A DNA stretch of 38,611 nucleotides, taken from contig JAFAZN010000141.1 of assembly GCA_019239775.1 (NCBI GenBank), positions 1 to 38,611 on the forward strand, read 5' to 3'. Position 1 is the stretch's first letter, and every line of letters starts with the position of its first letter. Below, piece by piece: positions 7,706-15,322 of the stretch. Source of the stretch: Chloroflexota bacterium (lineage in GTDB: Bacteria > Chloroflexota > UBA6077 > CF-72). The notes under the pieces are model-generated. The model saw only the letters and a program-made list of their open reading frames with translations, had not been told where the DNA came from and did no database searches. The position numbers and the translations under genes are program-made.

Positions 7706-9913
7706 GTGGACGTGGCACGGCGGCTGAGCGCGGCGGATGTGCGGCGGCTGGCGGTGGAGGCCGCCGCACGTTGCAGCGCCAACGGCGGGCTCGCGGATGC
7801 TCAGCTGGCGCAGGAGTTGAGTGCGCTGGAGACCGAGGCGGAGTTCGGGCCGGGTGCGGCGGGGCTGTTTCAGCAATTGCTGGGGCGGCTCGGAGTTGCG
7901 TCGCGGCGAGAGCTCAGGCTGCCGCTGGATGCGCAGCCGTTCTGGCTGCGCGGACACCAGCCGCTGGCCAACTATCAGTCACATCCGGAGCTTCCAACTA
8001 CCGCCGATGTCGTGATTATTGGCGCCGGACTCACCGGCGCCTCAGCCGCCTATCACCTGGCAGAAGTCGGGGCGAGCGGCCAACTTCACGTGGTCGTACT
8101 CGACCAGGGTGATCCAGCGGGAGAAGCCAGTGGGCGGAATGGTGGCAACTTCGAGCTGATTCCCGAGAATTGCGTTGGACTCTACGAAGGACTCGCGCGC
8201 GAGCGGTTGCGCTTCTTGCGGCGCTGCTATCCGCACGTTCCGCAACCGGTGCTCCAGGCAGAGAGCGAACGCCAGGCGTCCGCTGTCATCGGGCTGGCGC
8301 TGCGCAATCGCGATCGGATGAAGAGCATCATCAAACACGAGGGCATCGCGTGCGATTTCAGTCCACGCGGATGGCTGTATCTGGCGCACACCGAGCGCGA
8401 GGAGCAAGGCTTGTGCGAAGAGGTCAGCCTCGCGGCCCAACACGGCCAGCGGATCGAGCTCTGGTCGCGACGGCGGATCCGCCGGGAACTGGGCTTCTCC
8501 ACCCCGTATCTTGGCCGATTTATCCCTGGCGATGGCACCTATCACCCATTCAAGTACGTTTGCGGACTGCTGCATTGCGCGCTCCGGGCTGGCGTGGAGC
8601 TGCATACGCGCCGGCGTGTGTGCGCCCTCGTTCACGACGTGCAAGATCACGTGACCGTCGTGACGGAATACGGTGCGATCACATCGCGACGGGTGATACT
8701 GGCAACCAACGCCTTCACGTCGCAACTCATTCCGGACCTGCTGGCAATCCGGCCATTCCAGAGCCAGGTCATGGTGACGGAGCACGCGCCCGATCGCGCG
8801 CGCGGTCGCGCCATCACTAGCGATTTCGGTCCAGTGTTTCTCAATCAGCCGCGTGCGGGGTCCGCTCATGGTCGTGCTCCGCTGGTTCTGGGTGGCGGAG
8901 CGGACCGACCAATGCGCAACCCAGCATCGCGACGTCGTTCCAGTCGCGTCCACGCGCGCCTGGTTCAATTGCGTGACGCGTTTTATCCGGAGCTCAAGGG
9001 ACAGCCACCGACCGCCGAATGGATCGGGCCGATGGGGTTCACGCCCGATCAGCTGCCAGCGATCGGCTTCTTAACGCCACGCGTGATTGTCGCGGCCGGA
9101 TTCAACGGATACGGTGGGAGCTACACCACCGCCGCGGGTCAGGCGGCAGCGCGAATGGCGGTTGAAGGCGTGGCGCCAGAATGGGTGCCGGAGGACGTCT
9201 TTTCGCCACGTCGATTTGTGAGCCACGAACCGCTGTTTATGCGCGACCACGACAGTCTGTGGCGCATCGCGGCGTCACTGTGCACGCAATTGCGAAACGT
9301 CGAGGCCCAGGCCGCGGAAAGCGTTGGCGATTCAAACGGTCCGGCGCGCGCGAGGCGGTTGCTGTTGCGGACCCCGCAGGTAGAGGTGCGCCCGACCGCA
9401 CCATGTCCGGAGTTGGATGCAAAGCGCCTCCACCAGTTTTCTTTGTTCAAGCCGTTCTCTGCTGAGGAGCTTCTGGAGCTGGTGAAGTTGACGCGGAGGT
9501 GGGAAGCGCCGCGTGGAGCTGTGCTCGTGCCGGAGGGCAGTCCTGGTGGGAGCTGCTTCATCATCGTCTCGGGCTCTGTCGACGTCAGCGCAGCGCGATC
9601 GGACCGTCAACAGTGGTTGACGACCATGCTGCCGGGCAGCATTTTCGGGCAGGTCAGCCTGATCGATCGCGAGCCGCGGTCCGCAAGCTGCGCGATGCGA
9701 GAACCTGGAGTGGTGCTCGAGATGGAGCAGGAGCCATGCGCAGCCCTGTTCGCAAGCAGGTCAGCGATGGCGCTGAAGTTCCTTGCGGCGCTCAATCATG
9801 GACTGATCACCGCGCTGCGCGGCGCTGACCGCCGCTTGTTGCGCCTGGCACCGCCGAGCGAGGCGTTGCCAGAAGTCGGCTCATTCGCGGAGGGCGAAAC
9901 GATACCCGTGTAA
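7706..9913 (+). CDS. FAD-dependent oxidoreductase (DAO family) fused to a C-terminal cyclic-nucleotide-binding domain
   Basis: The product is 735 residues from a GTG start. The first 95 residues are an uncharacterised Ala/Leu-rich helical region. Next is a DAO-type flavin amine/amino-acid oxidoreductase domain: VVIIGAGLTGASAAYHLAE with the GxGxxG at 106-111, ASGRNGGNFELIPE, SRRVILATNAFTSQLIP, and a C-terminal FAD segment WIGPMGFTPDQLPAIG followed by GFNGYGGSYTTAAG. After a variable linker comes a CNMP-binding beta-roll (about 580-690) with LFKPFSAEELLELVKL, CFIIVSGSVDVS and the cassette FGQVSLIDREPRSAS (647-661). The Arg of the phosphate-binding cassette is present (R658). The usual Glu that contacts the ribose is Gln649, so nucleotide binding is uncertain. 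The frame is continuous, so the fusion is real at the sequence level. Confidence 0.88.
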   Translation: MDVARRLSAADVRRLAVEAAARCSANGGLADAQLAQELSALETEAEFGPGAAGLFQQLLGRLGVASRRELRLPLDAQPFWLRGHQPLANYQSHPELPTTADVVIIGAGLTGASAAYHLAEVGASGQLHVVVLDQGDPAGEASGRNGGNFELIPENCVGLYEGLARERLRFLRRCYPHVPQPVLQAESERQASAVIGLALRNRDRMKSIIKHEGIACDFSPRGWLYLAHTEREEQGLCEEVSLAAQHGQRIELWSRRRIRRELGFSTPYLGRFIPGDGTYHPFKYVCGLLHCALRAGVELHTRRRVCALVHDVQDHVTVVTEYGAITSRRVILATNAFTSQLIPDLLAIRPFQSQVMVTEHAPDRARGRAITSDFGPVFLNQPRAGSAHGRAPLVLGGGADRPMRNPASRRRSSRVHARLVQLRDAFYPELKGQPPTAEWIGPMGFTPDQLPAIGFLTPRVIVAAGFNGYGGSYTTAAGQAAARMAVEGVAPEWVPEDVFSPRRFVSHEPLFMRDHDSLWRIAASLCTQLRNVEAQAAESVGDSNGPARARRLLLRTPQVEVRPTAPCPELDAKRLHQFSLFKPFSAEELLELVKLTRRWEAPRGAVLVPEGSPGGSCFIIVSGSVDVSAARSDRQQWLTTMLPGSIFGQVSLIDREPRSASCAMREPGVVLEMEQEPCAALFASRSAMALKFLAALNHGLITALRGADRRLLRLAPPSEALPEVGSFAEGETIPV

Positions 9914-9938
9914 CGGCTCACGTGCGGTGGTGCATCTC

Positions 9939-10301
9939 TCAGGGGAGGCTATCGCCGGGGAAGCCGCGCGCGGCGTGGACTTCGTATTTCAGCACGCCCG
10001 CGGCGACGGCCGGGTCGCCCTGCATGATGCGCTCCACCGCCTGCGCGTCCGCGCCGAAGACACCAATGCCCGCCACGTCCGAACTATCACGGATCGGGCA
10101 GACAACTGACAGCAGTCCAGCAGCCCGCAACGCGAAGTTGCGGCGGCCATGCTCCCAGATGATCGGGTTGGAATTGGGCGGATCATAGGCGGGACCGTGC
10201 TTGAGGATGACGACGGTGTATTCGCGCGTGCCGGTGAGGCGCTGGCGCATGGTGTCATCGGAGATTTCGGGGAGCTGCAGATCGGCGTGTGCATCAGTCA
10301 T
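9939..10301 (-). CDS. YciI-related (YCII domain) protein
   Basis: The product is 120 residues. TREYTVVILKHGPAYDPP opens the domain. IIWEHGRRNFALRAAGLLSV and VCPIRDSSDVAGIGVFGADA follow, and the end is QAVERIMQGDPAVAAGVLKY with EVHAARGFPGDSLP. This is the order expected for the small ferredoxin-like YCII fold with its conserved His and Asp residues. Most members have no known reaction; a few act as small dehydrochlorinase-like or scaffold enzymes. It is divergent from the LacI gene at 10392, with a palindrome between them, so its transcription may be under that regulator. Confidence 0.82.
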   Translation of the reverse strand: MTDAHADLQLPEISDDTMRQRLTGTREYTVVILKHGPAYDPPNSNPIIWEHGRRNFALRAAGLLSVVCPIRDSSDVAGIGVFGADAQAVERIMQGDPAVAAGVLKYEVHAARGFPGDSLP

Positions 10302-10317
10302 GCGCGAATCCTCTCAT

Positions 10318-10333
10318 GTGACCGTATGGTCAC
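10318..10333. promoter_or_regulatory. Palindromic operator candidate between yciI-like gene and lacI
   Basis: GTGACCGTATGGTCAC is a perfect 6+6 inverted repeat with a 4-nt centre. It sits 17 nt before the YciI-like start and 58 nt before the LacI-type start, so one site could act on both promoters. The length fits a dimeric helix-turn-helix protein. Binding by the adjacent LacI protein is inference. The spaced GTAT centre is not the usual CG-centred LacI operator. Confidence 0.5.
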
Positions 10334-10391
10334 CTATTGTGCCGAGTAGCACGCGCGATGTCAAGCATGCGGTAGAGTTCGGCGGCCGCCG

Positions 10392-11426
10392 ATGAAGCGA
10401 CTGACGATGAAGCAGGTTGGCGAGCTCGTTGGAGTCTCGCAGAGCACCGTCTCGCGTGTACTGAGCGGCGCGCCGTCGAATGTGCCGGTGGCGCCCGAAA
10501 CGCGCGACCGGATCCTGAAGGTCGTCGCTGACCTTGGCTACAGTCCCAATCCGGTTGCGCGGGCGTTGCGCAGCGCCCGCACCGGCTTGTTGGGACTCAT
10601 CGTGCGCGACATCAACGATCCGTTTTTCAGCATGGCCGTCGCCGCGATTACCGCCGAGGCACATCGACACCGGTACAGCGTCGTGCTCGGCCACGCTGAC
10701 AGCAGCGCGCACGAAGCGCTGGCATTGAGCGAAACGCTGGTGATGGGGCACTGCGAAGGCGCCATCCTGCTCGGTGACCTGCGTGACCAGGCCGCATTCT
10801 GGATGCGCGCCAGAGCAGCGCGGCGAATGCCCCTGGTGGGGCTCTGGCAAGGCAGCCGCGCGCCGCATATTCCGGTGGTCAATGTTGATAACGCGGTCGG
10901 GATCCGGCTGGCAATTGAACATCTGGTTGGGCTCGGCCATCGACGCATCGCTTTTATTCAAGGTGGCCAGACCGGCGATGGACTGGAACGTCGCGACGCA
11001 TTCCGGGCGGTCTTGCACGACCTGGGCATTCCGACACCGGAGCGGAATGTGCTGGTGGTTCCCAACGCATACGAGGCCGCCGAAGCCGGCGTAGAGCGCA
11101 TGCTGCGGGGCCGAGCGCGACCCACCGCACTGGTAGCCTCGACGGACCTGGTGGCGGTGGCTGCATTGAAGGCAGCATCACAGGTTGGGCTGAGTGTTCC
11201 GCGCGAGGTGTCGGTGGTTGGTTTCGACGATATTCCGCTGGTGAGAATCACCATTCCGTCGCTAACGACGATCCGGCAACCGATGCAGGAGCTGAGTCGA
11301 CGTGCGCTGGCGCGCTTGATGTCAGCAATGGGCGATGGACAGGATACGATCGGCCATGTGGAGGTCATCCCGCCAACCCTGGTGGTGCGCGACTCGACGG
11401 CTCAGGCGCCGGCCGACAACCGATAA
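10392..11426 (+). CDS. LacI-family transcriptional regulator
   Basis: The product is 344 residues with the standard architecture. The N-terminal LacI HTH is MKQVGELVGVSQSTVSRVLS, extended by a short insert (GAPSNVPVAPETRDRI). The hinge helix NPVARALRSARTGLLGLI (about 52-69) is intact. A periplasmic-binding-protein-like effector domain follows, with VNVDNAVGIRLAIEHLVGLG, HRRIAFIQGG, ALVASTDLVAVAALKAASQV and VVGFDDIPLVRITIPSLTTI. Being next to the aldose epimerase and the arabinose operon, it probably senses L-arabinose or a related sugar and represses that operon; this is inference from position. Its last 25 bases overlap the convergent epimerase gene. Confidence 0.93.
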   Translation: MKRLTMKQVGELVGVSQSTVSRVLSGAPSNVPVAPETRDRILKVVADLGYSPNPVARALRSARTGLLGLIVRDINDPFFSMAVAAITAEAHRHRYSVVLGHADSSAHEALALSETLVMGHCEGAILLGDLRDQAAFWMRARAARRMPLVGLWQGSRAPHIPVVNVDNAVGIRLAIEHLVGLGHRRIAFIQGGQTGDGLERRDAFRAVLHDLGIPTPERNVLVVPNAYEAAEAGVERMLRGRARPTALVASTDLVAVAALKAASQVGLSVPREVSVVGFDDIPLVRITIPSLTTIRQPMQELSRRALARLMSAMGDGQDTIGHVEVIPPTLVVRDSTAQAPADNR

Positions 11427-12373
11427 ATCGTCGTACTGCGGAACTGCTTCCCGGGGCGGAGGACAGTCGACGGGAACGTTGGCTGGTTCGGCGCGTCCGG
11501 ATAATGCTGGGTCTCCAGCGTGAAGCCGGCGCCGCGCTGCTCCAGGAGATTGCCAGTATAGAACTGGATGCCCGGCTCGGTGGTCCACACTTCGAGCGCG
11601 CGTCCGCTCGTTGGTTCCGTCACGCGGGCTTGCAAAAGCGGTGTTGAGGTGGAGGAGGTCCAGCCGTCGAGCACCCAGTTGTGATCGTATCCACCGGGCG
11701 GCATGTGGGCGCCGATGGCGGTTGGCTGGCGAAAGTCGAACGGCGTGCCGTCGACGGGGGCGACCAGGCCGGTCGGGATTTGTGTCGTGTCGACTGGGAG
11801 GTAGTGACTGGCATTCAGCCACACCACATGGTTGTAGATGTCGCCCTTGCCGGCAAGATTGAAGTAGGCGTGGTTGGTGAGGTTCACCACGGTTGGCGCA
11901 TCGGCAGTAGCGAGATAGTCCAAGCGGAGGCTGTCGACGTCCTGGATGGAATAGGTGACGGTTACGTGCACCGTGCCGGGGTAGCCCTCTTCGCCGTCGG
12001 GACTCACATACTGCAGTGCAACACGTGTCTCAGAAACCTGGGTCGGTTGCCATATTCGGTTGTGAAACCCGCCGGGCCCACCATGCAGCGAATTCTGACC
12101 GTTGTTCACAGGCACTTTGTAGCTGCGGCCGTCCAGGCTGAAGGTGCCTCCGGCGATGCGGTTGGCGAAACGACCGATGGTCGCGCCGAAGTACGCGGGA
12201 TTGGCGCGCCTGTACTGATCGGGGTCTGCGAAGCCGAGCGTGACGTTGTGCCACCGACCGTCGGGGTCCGGGACCTCGAGGGCTTGAAGGATGCCGCCGT
12301 AGGCCAGGACGCGTGCGCGCAGGCGTGCGCCCGCGAGCCTAAAAACGGTGCCGCCGGGGCTTGACGTAGCCAC
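11402..12373 (-). CDS. galM: Aldose 1-epimerase (mutarotase)
   Basis: The product is 323 residues from a GTG at 12373. It interconverts alpha and beta anomers of free aldoses and supplies the proper anomer to isomerase or kinase. Family landmarks are YGGILQALEVPD, GATIGRFANRIAGGTF, NNGQNSLHGGPGGFHNRIW, NLTNHAYFNLAG with the catalytic His of the second motif, the Pro/Phe-rich VDGTPFDFRQP, GYDHNWVLDG, and GIQFYTGNLL before the catalytic Glu region (TLETQHYPDAPN). The gene is divergent from the arabinose operon and shares its 60-nt control region. Its 3' end overlaps the LacI gene by 25 nt. The gene symbol is by family; the in vivo substrate is probably arabinose. Confidence 0.9.
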   Translation of the reverse strand: MATSSPGGTVFRLAGARLRARVLAYGGILQALEVPDPDGRWHNVTLGFADPDQYRRANPAYFGATIGRFANRIAGGTFSLDGRSYKVPVNNGQNSLHGGPGGFHNRIWQPTQVSETRVALQYVSPDGEEGYPGTVHVTVTYSIQDVDSLRLDYLATADAPTVVNLTNHAYFNLAGKGDIYNHVVWLNASHYLPVDTTQIPTGLVAPVDGTPFDFRQPTAIGAHMPPGGYDHNWVLDGWTSSTSTPLLQARVTEPTSGRALEVWTTEPGIQFYTGNLLEQRGAGFTLETQHYPDAPNQPTFPSTVLRPGKQFRSTTIYRLSAGA

Positions 12374-12387
12374 TGCAATCGTATGCT
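12361..12387 (+). promoter_or_regulatory. Candidate promoter of the arabinose operon
   Basis: TTGACG at 12361-12366 and TATGCT at 12382-12387 match -35 and -10 hexamers with a 15-nt spacer, shorter than the usual 17. It lies 47 nt upstream of the binding-protein ATG. Its -35 overlaps the start of the divergent epimerase gene. The -10 is embedded in a palindrome, which would allow direct repression. Confidence 0.4.
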
Positions 12388-12395
12388 AGCATGCG
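12380..12395. promoter_or_regulatory. Palindrome in the galM/arabinose-operon divergent region
   Basis: The core ATGCTAGCAT (12383-12392) is a perfect 10-bp palindrome. The 16 bases CGTATGCTAGCATGCG are palindromic except for one base pair. It covers the likely -10 of the arabinose operon and lies just outside the divergent epimerase start. Size, symmetry and place fit a LacI-type operator; which of the two LacI proteins binds is unknown. Confidence 0.5.
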
Positions 12396-12433
12396 CTTTC
12401 ATTCATTTCGGGGACGGAAAGGGACTGGCACAC

Positions 12434-13456
12434 ATGTTCGGACAACGACTCCTCCCGCGTGGTCGGCTCGGTGCCATCGGCGGGGCCGCGGTGCTGCTGC
12501 TCGGGGCCACGTTCGCGGCCCCTACGACGCAGGCGCAGCAGGCCGGTTGGTGCAGTAGCGTGCACATCGTCTTCTTCCCCGGCGGACCCGCCGGTGGTGT
12601 CTTTGCCAACAACGTCTACAACGGCGCCAAGCAGGCGCAGGCGGACCTCGGCCCGCGCGTCGACTACGTCTTCTCGAACTGGGATCCGCAGACGATGATC
12701 CAGCAGTTCAACGAAGCGATGGCCACCAAACCCGACGGCATCGCCGTGATGGGCCATCCGGGTGATGACGCGTTTGACACGCTGATCGATAGCGCCGAAA
12801 AATCGGGCATCATCGTGACCAGTCAGAACACGTCGCTGCCGAATGCGGAGGCCAAATACGCAAGCGCTGGATTTGGCTACGTCGGGCAGGACCTGTACGG
12901 CAGTGGCATGAAGCTTGGGGCTGAAGCTGTCAACCGCTTCGGACTGAAGTCCGGTGATCGCGCGATGGTGTGGGGCCTGCTCTCACAGCCAACGCGCGGC
13001 TTGCGCACCAAGGGTGCTATCGATGCGCTCCAGCAGGCCGGTCTGACAGTGGATTACCTGGAGATTGACTCCGCTACGAATGCCGATCCCGCGGCTGGGA
13101 CGCCAACATTTACGGGATACGTGGCCTCGCACCCGGATGTGAAGTTGATCGTCACCGATCACGGCGGGTTGACGGCCACCGCCCAGACCTACTTGACGGC
13201 GGCTGGCAAGAATCCAGGGGATGTGCATCTCATTGGCTTCGACCTGTCACCGGCTACCGTCACCGCGATTCGCGGCGGCTGGACGGACCTCGTATTGGAT
13301 CAACAGCCCTGGTTGCAGGGGTATCTGCCGATTCTGCAGATCTGCTTGACCAAGACATACGGGTTCTCCGGGCTGCACGTGGATACGGGTGGCGGGTTTG
13401 CGGATAAGTCCAACATCGACTTTTTGGCGCCGCTGGCGGAGAAAGAAATTCGGTGA
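12434..13456 (+). CDS. Sugar ABC transporter substrate-binding protein (CUT2, RbsB-like fold)
   Basis: The product is 340 residues from the ATG at 12434, where an AAAGGGA lies about 10 nt upstream. The frame is also open from 12383, but that start would put 17 charged residues before the signal peptide. The N-terminus MFGQRLLPRGRLGAIGGAAV continues into a hydrophobic stretch and an A-Q-A type cleavage region near residue 36. The mature domain is a type I periplasmic-binding fold: VHIVFFPGGPAG, NNVYNGAKQAQADLG, VDYVFSNWDPQTMIQQFNEA, KPDGIAVMGHPGD and VHLIGFDLSPATVTAIRGGW. It delivers an aldose, most likely L-arabinose, to the permease downstream. It is the first gene of the importer-araBDA operon. 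Confidence 0.9.
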   Translation: MFGQRLLPRGRLGAIGGAAVLLLGATFAAPTTQAQQAGWCSSVHIVFFPGGPAGGVFANNVYNGAKQAQADLGPRVDYVFSNWDPQTMIQQFNEAMATKPDGIAVMGHPGDDAFDTLIDSAEKSGIIVTSQNTSLPNAEAKYASAGFGYVGQDLYGSGMKLGAEAVNRFGLKSGDRAMVWGLLSQPTRGLRTKGAIDALQQAGLTVDYLEIDSATNADPAAGTPTFTGYVASHPDVKLIVTDHGGLTATAQTYLTAAGKNPGDVHLIGFDLSPATVTAIRGGWTDLVLDQQPWLQGYLPILQICLTKTYGFSGLHVDTGGGFADKSNIDFLAPLAEKEIR

Positions 13457-13462
13457 TTCCTT

Positions 13463-13529
13463 CGGCGGGTGCTACATTCGCCGGTGATAGTCCCGTGGTG
13501 GCGGAGCACGGACGGAGAACACCACCGTC
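13463..13529 (+). promoter_or_regulatory. Short hairpins between binding protein and ATPase genes
   Basis: The 73-nt gap contains a CGGCG/CGCCG stem (13463-13467 with 13479-13483). It also contains a GACGG/CCGTC stem (13511-13515 with 13525-13529) directly before the ATPase GTG; that stem holds the GGAG of the presumed ribosome-binding site. Such intergenic structures often let the binding protein be made in excess over the membrane parts. No T-run follows, so this is not a simple terminator. Confidence 0.3.
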
Positions 13530-14315
13530 GTGACCACGGCGCAGCCGCTCATTCGGATGGCCTCCGTCTCCAAGACCTTTGGCGAGGTCCACTCGCTGCG
13601 AGAGGTCAACTTCGAGATCGGCCAGAACGAGATCGTCGGTTTGCTTGGCGACAATGGCGCCGGCAAATCGACGCTCGTGAAGATCATCACCGGCTATCAC
13701 CAGCCTGATCCGGGCGGCACCGTCTACTGGAAGGGCCAGCCAATAACCGACCTGGACGTCGTCAAAGCGAGAAAGCTCGGCGTCCAGGCGGTCTATCAGG
13801 AGCGTGCGCTGGCCGATCAGCAATCGCTCTGGCGCAACATTTTCATGGGTCGCGAGCGCACGACATTTCTCGGCTTGCTCGACGTCAACCGTATGCAACA
13901 CGAGACGCGCCAGCTGATGACCCAGCTGATGGGGTTCACGTCGACGGCGGTAACTCCGGATACCAGCGTCAAACATATGTCGGGCGGCGAACGCCAGGGC
14001 GTTGCGATTACCCGGGCGCTGCACTTCGAGGCCGAATTGCTCATCCTGGACGAGCCAACCATGGGCCTGTCGCTCTCAGAGACGGCCAAGGTGCTGGACT
14101 TCGTCGGCGACATCAAGAAAGCCGGCAAGGCTTGCCTGTTTATTGATCACAATATCTTTCACGTGCACCCGGTTGCCGACCGCATTGTGGTGCTGGATCG
14201 CGGGCGGGTGGCGGGGCAGTTCCTGAAGGGCGAGCTCGGCCTGGAAGAGCTGGTGCTGGAGCTGCGGCACGTCGCGGAAACCGGCTCCCTGCGGTCGGGT
14301 GCTCCCTCCGCGTGA
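13530..14315 (+). CDS. Sugar ABC transporter ATP-binding protein, single-domain CUT2 type
   Basis: The product is 261 residues from a GTG start. It has one complete nucleotide-binding domain: Walker A GDNGAGKST (about 40-48), Q-loop VYQERAL, signature MSGGERQGVAITRAL, Walker B LLILDEPTMGLS, and the switch His in CLFIDHNIFHVHP. AraG, RbsA and XylG are about 500 residues with two such domains. This is half that size, like FrcA-type proteins, and must work as a homodimer. It energises uptake with the binding protein upstream and the permease downstream. Its stop overlaps the permease start as GTGA. Confidence 0.93.
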   Translation: MTTAQPLIRMASVSKTFGEVHSLREVNFEIGQNEIVGLLGDNGAGKSTLVKIITGYHQPDPGGTVYWKGQPITDLDVVKARKLGVQAVYQERALADQQSLWRNIFMGRERTTFLGLLDVNRMQHETRQLMTQLMGFTSTAVTPDTSVKHMSGGERQGVAITRALHFEAELLILDEPTMGLSLSETAKVLDFVGDIKKAGKACLFIDHNIFHVHPVADRIVVLDRGRVAGQFLKGELGLEELVLELRHVAETGSLRSGAPSA

Positions 14316-15322
14316 GCACACTGACGGCGCAAGCTCCGACGGTTCGGCGCGAGTCCGGCTGGTTCAGCGCGTACGTCCGCAGTCATGCGCTCCAGATTGG
14401 TATTGTCGGCGTGGCGCTGCTGATCTGGCTGGCATTCGTCATCGGCGCACCGAAGGCGTTTCTGTCACCACAGATTTACACGGCGTACATGTCGACCACG
14501 CCGTTTTTCGCACTCGTCGCATTGCCACTCACGCTGGTCGTCATCGCCGGCGAAATCGACCTTTCGTTCGGGTCGATCATGACGTTCGGAATGCTGGCGT
14601 TTTCACTGGTGTACAACGCAACGCACAGCGGCCCGCTGGCTGTCGTGGCGTGTTTGGCCGCCGGCACCGCGGCGGGACTCATCAATGGCGCGGTGGTCGT
14701 CCGATTTGGCATTCCATCGCTGGTAGCGACGCTGGGTACGCAGTTCTTCTGGCGCGGTCTTGTAAACGTCGTGACCGGAGGGAACGGCACCGCGTTGACG
14801 CCGTTCAACGGCAGCGTGCTGCACGAGGGGCTTGTCGGGCGTGTGCTGACGGACTTCCTGCCGGCGCAGATGGTGTGGACGGTCGTCGTCGGCGTGGTGA
14901 TGTGGGTGTTACTGAACCGCCACCGGTTTGGCGCACACGTGTACCTGGTGGGAGACAACGTGGAGAGCGCACGCTTGATGGGCGTGAACGTGGGACGAAC
15001 CAAGATCATTGTCTTTGGACTCGTCGGGCTCGCGTCCGCGTTTGCGGGACTGGTCGTCAGTCTGCAATTGCTGTACTACTGGCCAACCCTGGGCGATGGG
15101 TACTTGTTGAATACGCTGGCGTCGGTGTTCCTGGGTGGCACCTCCGTCTTTGGCGGTTCTGGGACGATCTTCGGCACGTTCGTGGGCGCCTTTATCATTG
15201 GCGCGATCAACGCGGGAATCGTGGCGGTTGGACTGGCCGGCTTCTGGACCCAGCTTATCTACGGACTGATTATCGTACTCTCAGTCGCGATGCAGACGTA
15301 CATTTCGCGTAAGCTCGCATGA
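14312..15322 (+). CDS. Sugar ABC transporter permease (CUT2, RbsC/FrcB-like)
   Basis: The product is 336 residues, strongly hydrophobic, with about eight to ten membrane segments, of the BPD_transp_2 family. Landmarks are [80 protein letters not shown] and [20 protein letters not shown]. The N-terminal 30 residues are cytoplasmic. It starts with a GTG inside the ATPase stop codon and ends with an ATGA overlap with the kinase gene, so ATPase, permease and ribulokinase are translationally coupled. Coupling directly to araB supports L-arabinose as substrate. Confidence 0.93.
   Translation: MSTLTAQAPTVRRESGWFSAYVRSHALQIGIVGVALLIWLAFVIGAPKAFLSPQIYTAYMSTTPFFALVALPLTLVVIAGEIDLSFGSIMTFGMLAFSLVYNATHSGPLAVVACLAAGTAAGLINGAVVVRFGIPSLVATLGTQFFWRGLVNVVTGGNGTALTPFNGSVLHEGLVGRVLTDFLPAQMVWTVVVGVVMWVLLNRHRFGAHVYLVGDNVESARLMGVNVGRTKIIVFGLVGLASAFAGLVVSLQLLYYWPTLGDGYLLNTLASVFLGGTSVFGGSGTIFGTFVGAFIIGAINAGIVAVGLAGFWTQLIYGLIIVLSVAMQTYISRKLA

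Noticed and set aside
9914-9938. Bidirectional terminator between the FAD oxidoreductase and YciI-like genes
   Set aside because: The 25-nt gap has no stem with adequate length and no T-run.
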